Of a stretch of 5,745 nucleotides of DNA, positions 1-4,075 are shown one piece after another. This DNA comes from DASSKF01 sp035690725. GTDB lineage: Bacteria; Actinomycetota; Actinomycetes; Actinomycetales; Dermatophilaceae. The first letter of the stretch is position 1. The number at the start of each line of letters is the position of its first letter. Below the pieces are notes generated by a model. It saw only the letters and a list, made by a program, of their open reading frames with translations, made no database searches and was not told where the DNA came from. The stretch spans positions 1 to 5,745 of the forward strand of contig DASSKF010000096.1 in NCBI GenBank assembly GCA_035690725.1, in the 5' to 3' direction. A program made the position numbers and the translations under genes.

Positions 1-549
<549 letters not shown>

Positions 550-555
550 GGGCCG

Positions 556-561
556 ATCGTA
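556..561 (-). promoter_or_regulatory. Putative -10 box (TACGAT) for leaderless selA
   Basis: On the minus strand TACGAT (TANNNT type) is followed by the six bases CGGCCC and then the selA ATG, so the expected transcription start falls on or next to the A of the start codon. No convincing -35 hexamer lies 16-18 nt upstream (the 17-nt position reads GGGCAG). The position is the evidence; the hexamer alone would be weak. Confidence 0.5.
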
Positions 562-568
562 CGAGCGC

Positions 569-602
569 GTCGAGGAAGCTGCCCGGGCGGTCGAGGAAGC
601 TG
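569..602. repeat. Two 13-bp direct repeats spaced 21 bp, between selC and selA
   Basis: GTCGAGGAAGCTG occurs at 569-581 and again, identical, at 590-602 (on the minus strand, CAGCTTCCTCGAC twice). The start-to-start distance of 21 bp is two helical turns, so both copies face the same side of DNA. They fill the whole stretch between the CCA end of selC (605) and the presumed selA -10 box (561-556). This could be a binding site for a regulator of selA, or a local duplication with no function. Confidence 0.6.
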
Positions 603-604
603 GT

Positions 605-700
605 TGGCGGAGGCGGATGGGAATCGAACCCACCTGCGACGGATACCGCCGCACACCGGTTTTGAAGACCGGGAGGGCCACCAGGCACCTGTACGCCTCC
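605..700 (-). tRNA. selC: tRNA-Sec (anticodon UCA), with encoded CCA
   Basis: Read on the minus strand, this folds as a selenocysteine tRNA of 96 nt including CCA. The acceptor strand GGAGGCG (700-694) pairs with CGCCTCC (615-609), followed by discriminator G (608) and CCA (607-605). The anticodon arm has a perfect 5-bp stem, CCGGT (672-668) with ACCGG (660-656), around the loop CTTCAAA (667-661), giving anticodon UCA at 665-663 that reads UGA. The D arm forms six pairs (690-688 and 686-684 with 679-674), closes on a 4-nt UGGU loop, and has a bulged U at 687. A long variable arm has 8 pairs with one G-U (653-646 with 642-635) and a UAU loop. The T arm has TTCGATT (628-622) closed by GTGGG/CCCAT. 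The eighth acceptor pair is U693 against C616, a mismatch where E. coli tRNA-Sec has a pair. The long extra arm, 6-bp D stem and UCA anticodon exclude tRNA-Ser or tRNA-Leu. It is surrounded by selA and selD. Confidence 0.97.
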
Positions 701-707
701 GCGCCCG

Positions 708-713
708 AGGCTA
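708..713 (-). promoter_or_regulatory. Putative -10 box (TAGCCT) for selC
   Basis: On the minus strand TAGCCT is followed by seven bases (CGGGCGC) and then G1 of the tRNA at 700. Transcription would start at or within a base or two of the mature 5' end. No clear -35 element is seen. The evidence is spacing plus a minimal TANNNT match. Confidence 0.4.
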
Positions 714-797
714 CCCGGTCGCCCACCATTCGGGGAGTTGCGGCCGAAGCGTGACGCATACGTCGGGTTCCGGCCGCAGCTTCTCCGGTTCCCCGCG

Positions 798-811
798 GGC
801 ATCGGGATGCC
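798..811. repeat. Inverted repeat GGCATC-N2-GATGCC, possible operator
   Basis: Arms GGCATC (798-803) and GATGCC (806-811) are perfect reverse complements around GG. The site is in the selC/selD divergent spacer. With a 2-nt centre it cannot form a good RNA hairpin, so a protein-binding dyad is the more natural reading. A 6-bp arm can arise by chance in GC-rich DNA. Confidence 0.3.
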
Positions 812-860
812 GTCGCTCCGGCGGGGCTGGTTTGCACGGGCAGCCCCTGAGGACCGTCGG

Positions 861-866
861 TACAGT
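861..866 (+). promoter_or_regulatory. Putative -10 box (TACAGT) for leaderless selD
   Basis: TACAGT is followed by seven bases (867-873) and then GTG at 874, placing the expected transcription start on the start codon. There is no -35 consensus at 16-18 nt spacing; a TTGCAC at 832-837 is 23 nt away, too far for a usual sigma-A pair. This box is the main reason to prefer GTG 874 as the selD start. Confidence 0.5.
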
Positions 867-873
867 CGCGAGC

Positions 874-1902
874 GTGAGCGAGGCAGTGGCGACGACAGGG
901 ACGGCCGGCGTGCGGTCGGCATACCGGATGACGCAGTTCGCCCACGGCGGCGGGTGCGCGTGCAAGATCCCGGCGGGAGAGCTGGAGGAGATCGTCGCCG
1001 GCCTCGTCCCGTCGGGGCGGCCGACCACGGCCGAGCTGCTGGTCGGCCTGGAGGACGGGGACGACGGCGCGGTCGTCCGGCTCGACGGCGACGTCGCGCT
1101 GATCAGCACGACCGACTTCTTCACGCCCGTGGTCGACGACGCCTACGACTGGGGGCGGATCGCGGCGGCGAACGCGCTGTCGGACGTCTACGCGATGGGT
1201 GGGCGTCCGGTGCTCGCCGTGAACCTCGTGGGCTGGCCCCGTGACGTGCTGCCCGGTGAGCTGCTGCGCGAGGTGCTGCAGGGCGGCGCGGACGTCGCGG
1301 CCGAGGCGGGCTGCGCGCTCGCCGGGGGGCACAGCATCGACGACCCGGAGCCGAAGTACGGGCTCGCGGTCACTGGGGTCGCCGACCCGGAACGCTTGCT
1401 GCGCAACGACGCCGCGACGGCCGGTATGCCGCTCACGCTCACCAAGCCACTGGGTGTCGGCGTCCTCAACAACCGGCACAAGGCGACCGGCGAGGTCTTC
1501 CCGCAGGCGGTCGAGGCGATGGTGCAGCTCAACGACCGCGCCGGCGCCGCAGCGCTGGAGGCCGGGGCGGTGGCGGCCACGGACGTGACCGGGTTCGGGC
1601 TGCTCGGGCACCTGTTCAAGATGCTGCGCGCCTCGGGCGTCGGGGCGGTGGTGGACGCCGCCGCGGTGCCCTACCTCGAGGGCGCACGCGACGCGGCACG
1701 GGAGGGATTCATCAGCGGGGGCACGCGGCGCAACCTGGACTGGGTGCGCCCGCACCTCGACGGCGGGAGCGCGGACGAGGTGGAGCTGCTGCTGCTCGCC
1801 GACGCGCTGACCAGCGGCGGGCTGCTCGTGGTGGGGGAGGTGCCGGGCTACCCGGTGGTCGGCGAGACCCTGCCGGGGCAGCCGGTCATCCGCGTTCGCT
1901 GA
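874..1902 (+). CDS. selD: Selenide, water dikinase (selenophosphate synthetase), Cys-type
   Basis: SelD makes selenophosphate, AMP and phosphate from selenide, ATP and water, supplying activated selenium to SelA. The product has 342 aa, close to the roughly 347 aa of the E. coli enzyme. In order: TQFAHGGGCACKIP with catalytic Cys28 and Lys31; ISTTDFFTPVVDD (77-89) and NALSDVYAMGG (100-110) of the nucleotide/metal-binding N-domain; AGGHSIDDPEPKYG (150-163); LTKPLGVG (189-196); TDVTGFGLLGH (236-246); and GGTRRN (282-287) in the PurM/AIR synthase-type C-domain. The catalytic residue is encoded by TGC, so this SelD is not itself a selenoprotein. Start: GTG 874 fits a leaderless -10 box (861-866) and gives a slightly long N-terminus. 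GTG 910 is the rival, with AGGGA 8 nt upstream. ATG 928 would leave only nine residues before the catalytic Cys. The gene is divergent from selC and convergent with the formate dehydrogenase operon. Confidence 0.97.
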   Translation: MSEAVATTGTAGVRSAYRMTQFAHGGGCACKIPAGELEEIVAGLVPSGRPTTAELLVGLEDGDDGAVVRLDGDVALISTTDFFTPVVDDAYDWGRIAAANALSDVYAMGGRPVLAVNLVGWPRDVLPGELLREVLQGGADVAAEAGCALAGGHSIDDPEPKYGLAVTGVADPERLLRNDAATAGMPLTLTKPLGVGVLNNRHKATGEVFPQAVEAMVQLNDRAGAAALEAGAVAATDVTGFGLLGHLFKMLRASGVGAVVDAAAVPYLEGARDAAREGFISGGTRRNLDWVRPHLDGGSADEVELLLLADALTSGGLLVVGEVPGYPVVGETLPGQPVIRVR

Positions 1903-1907
1903 GCGCC

Positions 1908-1987
1908 GGGAAGTCCCGAGGTTCGTGGGGAAGTGCCGAGATTCGTGGGGAAGTCCCGAGGTTTGCGGGGAAGTGCCGAGGTTTGGG
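1908..1987. repeat. Four tandem copies of a 20-bp repeat
   Basis: Units lie at 1908-1927, 1928-1947, 1948-1967 and 1968-1987, with consensus GGGAAGTSCCGAGRTTYGYG. Copies differ at only a few positions. Units 1 and 3 read AAGTCCC and units 2 and 4 read AAGTGCC, so the array looks like a 40-bp dimer duplicated once. It begins 5 bp after the selD stop codon and ends about 30 bp before the stop of the opposing NrfD gene. Units are contiguous with no spacers, so this is not a CRISPR. Its function is unknown; see the termination idea in the findings. Confidence 0.92.
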
Positions 1988-2017
1988 TGACGGGGGGTGC
2001 GGGGATGAGGAAGAGGG

Positions 2018-2041
2018 GTCAGCCGGCGCGGACCGGCTGAC
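2018..2041 (-). terminator. Hairpin at the 3' end of the formate dehydrogenase operon, possible terminator
   Basis: GTCAGCCGG (2018-2026) and CCGGCTGAC (2033-2041) form a perfect 9-bp, very GC-rich stem with a 6-nt loop, and the stem includes the stop codon of the NrfD-like gene. There is no U-tract after it on the minus strand. What follows (CCCCTCTTCC and onward) is C-rich and G-poor. It may act as a U-less actinobacterial terminator, protect the mRNA 3' end, or assist Rho-dependent termination in the convergent gap. Confidence 0.45.
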
Positions 2042-3125
2042 CGGCGTCGAGGCGCTCCCGCTGCGGGACCACCGTGTACTTCGGGTCCCGCGCCGATGCC
2101 TGCCCCGCCTCGAAGATGCCGAACCGGGTGCACGCCGACCCCACGAGCAGCGCCGCACCGGAGAGCGCCGAGACGACCCTGCTGCGGCCGCCGACGAGCG
2201 CGCCGAGGGCACCGGCGGCGTTGAGGACCTTCGCGGTGGTGAGCAGCCGCCCGGCCCGGCCCTCGTGCAGCGTCTCGGCGGACAGGCCCATCTCGGACTC
2301 CATCCACTGGTCCGTCGCCATCTCGAGCACGACGCCCCCGATCGCCATCCGCCGGGCGGGCCCCGCCTGCCCGGTCGGGCTGGTCAGCATGCCGAGCCCA
2401 CCCGCGGCGCCGGCCGCCGAGCCGGCGAAGAAGAACGGCAGCTGCCGGTGCGCGTCGTGCCACGCCGGCGTCGCCGTGTCACCGAGCAGCACTGCGGTGT
2501 ATGACGCCACGCCCGGTGCCAGCGCGGCGGCACCGAGCCCGGCGGGTCGCCCGAGCGCCCCGAGCAGCTGGCCCGGCCCACGCAGGAAGGCGGGCAGCGC
2601 CGGGACCAGCTCCGCCATCGCGGCCAGACCGGCCAACGGTCCGTAGCCGGCGAGCAGCCAGGACCCCATGGACATGGGGGAGGTGGGCCGGAACACGCGC
2701 AGCATGTTGACGAAGCGGCTCGGCTTGCCGAGGTCGTTGATGAGGAAGTACGTGCTCGCGCTGATCGCGGTGAGGGCGCCGATGCGGCCGCTGCGGCGCA
2801 GCACGTTCCGCCCGGTCAGGTCGGCACCGGCGGCCAGCAGCGACAGCCCGCCGGCAAGGCCCCCCGTGAACAGGTAAGCGGGGATGTCCTTCTCCCAGGG
2901 GGAGGCCTTGATGACCGGCTTGCCGTAGTAGGAGGTGAACTCCGCCTCGGGCACCATCGCCTGCTCGCCGCCGCGGCGACGACCGCCACGACCACCGCGG
3001 CGTCCGCGCAGTGCCCCGCCGGCGTCCCGCACGGCCCGGGTCGCCTGCTGCATCCGCCGCCGGCGGGGACGGTCGTCCTCGGGCCACTGCCCGAACCGGT
3101 TCTCGCTGTGCGCGGCGGTGGTCAC
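2019..3125 (-). CDS. NrfD/PsrC-like integral membrane subunit of formate dehydrogenase
   Basis: This is a 368-aa membrane protein of the NrfD (polysulphide reductase) family, which takes electrons from the ferredoxin subunit and passes them to or from quinone without heme. I count about eight hydrophobic segments, beginning at IPAYLFTGGLAGGLSLLAAG (81-100). Family features include DLGKPSRFVNMLRVF after the second segment, TSPMSMGSW leading into the third, and the C-terminal SARDPKYTVVPQRERL tail. The first 60 residues are odd: soluble, with an RRRR stretch (21-24) and an Arg/Gly-rich run (40-53) ending before the conserved start of the fold near YYGKPVIK (66-73). The GTG start shares the tetranucleotide GTGA with the stop of fdhB, which implies translational coupling; a weak G-rich Shine-Dalgarno lies about 6 nt upstream. 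It takes the place of the cytochrome b gamma subunit (FdnI/FdoI) of enterobacterial enzymes. The symbols fdhC or nrfD would be loose, so none is given. Confidence 0.9.
   Translation of the reverse strand: MTTAAHSENRFGQWPEDDRPRRRRMQQATRAVRDAGGALRGRRGGRGGRRRGGEQAMVPEAEFTSYYGKPVIKASPWEKDIPAYLFTGGLAGGLSLLAAGADLTGRNVLRRSGRIGALTAISASTYFLINDLGKPSRFVNMLRVFRPTSPMSMGSWLLAGYGPLAGLAAMAELVPALPAFLRGPGQLLGALGRPAGLGAAALAPGVASYTAVLLGDTATPAWHDAHRQLPFFFAGSAAGAAGGLGMLTSPTGQAGPARRMAIGGVVLEMATDQWMESEMGLSAETLHEGRAGRLLTTAKVLNAAGALGALVGGRSRVVSALSGAALLVGSACTRFGIFEAGQASARDPKYTVVPQRERLDAGQPVRAG
3122..3125 (-). other. GTGA start/stop overlap, fdhB to NrfD-like gene
   Basis: The tetranucleotide read on the minus strand holds the GTG start of the NrfD-like gene (3125-3123) and the TGA stop of fdhB (3124-3122). 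This is the arrangement expected for reinitiation and fixed subunit ratios. Confidence 0.85.
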
Positions 3126-4075
3126 GAACGGCCCCCCAGGAAGCTGAGCGCGGCCCCGGCCAGGAGGCCGGCGGCGGCCATGCCGGCGCGCTTCCACATC
3201 TCGGGCAGGTCCCGGGTCGTGACGACCGGATCCGGCGGCAGGCCGTAGACCTCCGGCTCGTCGAGCAGCAGGAACATGGCTCCGGCGCCCCCGACCCCGT
3301 CCTCGGGGTCGTCGCCGTACATCCGGGCGGTGTCGATGCCGCGGTCCTGCAGCTCCTGCACGCGGGCGCGACCGCGCTCGCGCAGCTCGTCCACGTCGCC
3401 GAACATGATCGACTCGGTCGGGCACGCCTGCGCGCAGGCCGGCGTCTTCCCCGCGCCGAGCCGGTCGTAGCACAGCGTGCACTTCTGCGCGATGCCGACG
3501 TTCTTGGTGCCCTCGTCACCCGTGCGGCGCTCGATGACGCCGTAGGGGCAGGCGGGCACGCAGTAGCCGCAGCCGTTGCAGATGTCGTCCTGCACGACCA
3601 CGGTGCCGAACTCGGTGCGGAACAGCGACCCGGTGGGGCACACGTCGAGGCAGGCGGCATGCGTGCAGTGCTTGCACACGTCGGAGGACATCAGCCAGCG
3701 GAAGTCCGGCTTCTCGCCGTCCTGCTCGCCGACCTCGCCCTCACCGGCCGCGCCGGAACCGACGCCCTCCAGACCGGGGCGGACACCCGGCATACCGAGC
3801 TCGACCGTGGACCCGCGCGGGGTGGCGGTCTGCTCGATGAAGGCGACGTGGCGCCAGGTGCTCGCGCCGAGCGACTCGCTGTTGTCGTAGGAGTTTCCGG
3901 TGATCCCGTCGGAGAAGTCCGCGGGGATCGCGTTCCACTCCTTGCAGGCCACCTCGCAGGCCTTGCACCCGATGCACACGGAGGTGTCGGTGAGGAAGCC
4001 CTTGCGCTTCGGGGCCTCGTCCCACCCGGCGTCCGCCGCCGGGTCCAGCGGCCCGAACAGGCTGTTGCGGTTCAC
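3122..4075 (-). CDS. fdhB: Formate dehydrogenase iron-sulphur (beta) subunit, four [4Fe-4S] ferredoxin type with C-terminal membrane helix
   Basis: This 317-aa electron-transfer subunit would link the catalytic FdhA to the membrane subunit. Sixteen cysteines in four groups fit four [4Fe-4S] clusters: CIGCKACEVAC (C34, C37, C40, C44), CKHCTHAACLDVC (C134, C137, C142, C146), CNGCGYCVPAC (C166, C169, C172, C176), and CTLC plus CAQAC (C199, C202, C214, C218). Near the C-terminus MWKRAGMAAAGLLAGAALSF (293-312) looks like a single transmembrane helix, as in FdnH/FdoH. Between groups one and two, residues 88-123 form a Gly/Glu-rich linker, probably a flexible loop. The GTG start overlaps the fdhA stop (GTGA, 4075-4072) and has a strong GGAGGGAGG Shine-Dalgarno at 4090-4082, 6 nt upstream. 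Its own stop overlaps the next start in the same way. The family is certain. The role as a formate dehydrogenase subunit follows from its neighbour. Confidence 0.95.
   Translation of the reverse strand: MNRNSLFGPLDPAADAGWDEAPKRKGFLTDTSVCIGCKACEVACKEWNAIPADFSDGITGNSYDNSESLGASTWRHVAFIEQTATPRGSTVELGMPGVRPGLEGVGSGAAGEGEVGEQDGEKPDFRWLMSSDVCKHCTHAACLDVCPTGSLFRTEFGTVVVQDDICNGCGYCVPACPYGVIERRTGDEGTKNVGIAQKCTLCYDRLGAGKTPACAQACPTESIMFGDVDELRERGRARVQELQDRGIDTARMYGDDPEDGVGGAGAMFLLLDEPEVYGLPPDPVVTTRDLPEMWKRAGMAAAGLLAGAALSFLGGRS
4072..4075 (-). other. GTGA start/stop overlap, fdhA to fdhB
   Basis: The GTG start of fdhB (4075-4073) overlaps the TGA stop of fdhA (4074-4072), the same layout as the next junction. 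All three subunits are therefore almost certainly on one mRNA. Confidence 0.88.

Larger units (their letters stand above)
701..873. promoter_or_regulatory. Divergent intergenic region between selC and selD
   Basis: This 173-bp spacer must carry the promoters of selC (leftward) and selD (rightward). It contains candidate -10 boxes at 708-713 (minus) and 861-866 (plus), and an inverted repeat GGCATC-GG-GATGCC at 798-811 about 60 bp upstream of the selD start, which could be an operator. A short imperfect dyad, GACG-CATA-CGTC, lies at 753-764. No gene is supported here: reading frames crossing it have no family resemblance, and one would run through the tRNA. Confidence 0.55.

Noticed and set aside
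605..700. tRNA-Ser, tRNA-Leu or an opal suppressor tRNA
   Set aside because: The UCA anticodon could suggest a suppressor or a mis-scored class II tRNA, but the 6-bp D stem, 4-nt D loop, 8-bp variable arm, length and position between selA and selD fit tRNA-Sec.
604..873. Extension of the selD reading frame upstream to an ATG-like start near 616 or 604
   Set aside because: It would translate through tRNA-Sec on the opposite strand and add some 90 residues with no SelD similarity. SelD homology begins at about position 920, and the promoter evidence points to 874.
874..1902. SelD as a selenoprotein or as another PurM-family enzyme (PurM, HypE, ThiL)
   Set aside because: The catalytic position is TGC, not TGA, and the GGGCACK and TTDFFTP motifs together are specific to SelD.
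1908..1987. CRISPR array
   Set aside because: The 20-bp units are directly contiguous with no unique spacers, and no cas-like gene is present.
1886..2212. Small minus-strand protein with repeated Pro/His/Phe segments across the tandem repeat
   Set aside because: It is the translation of the DNA repeat joined to an out-of-frame piece of the NrfD-like gene. No ribosome site or family features support it.
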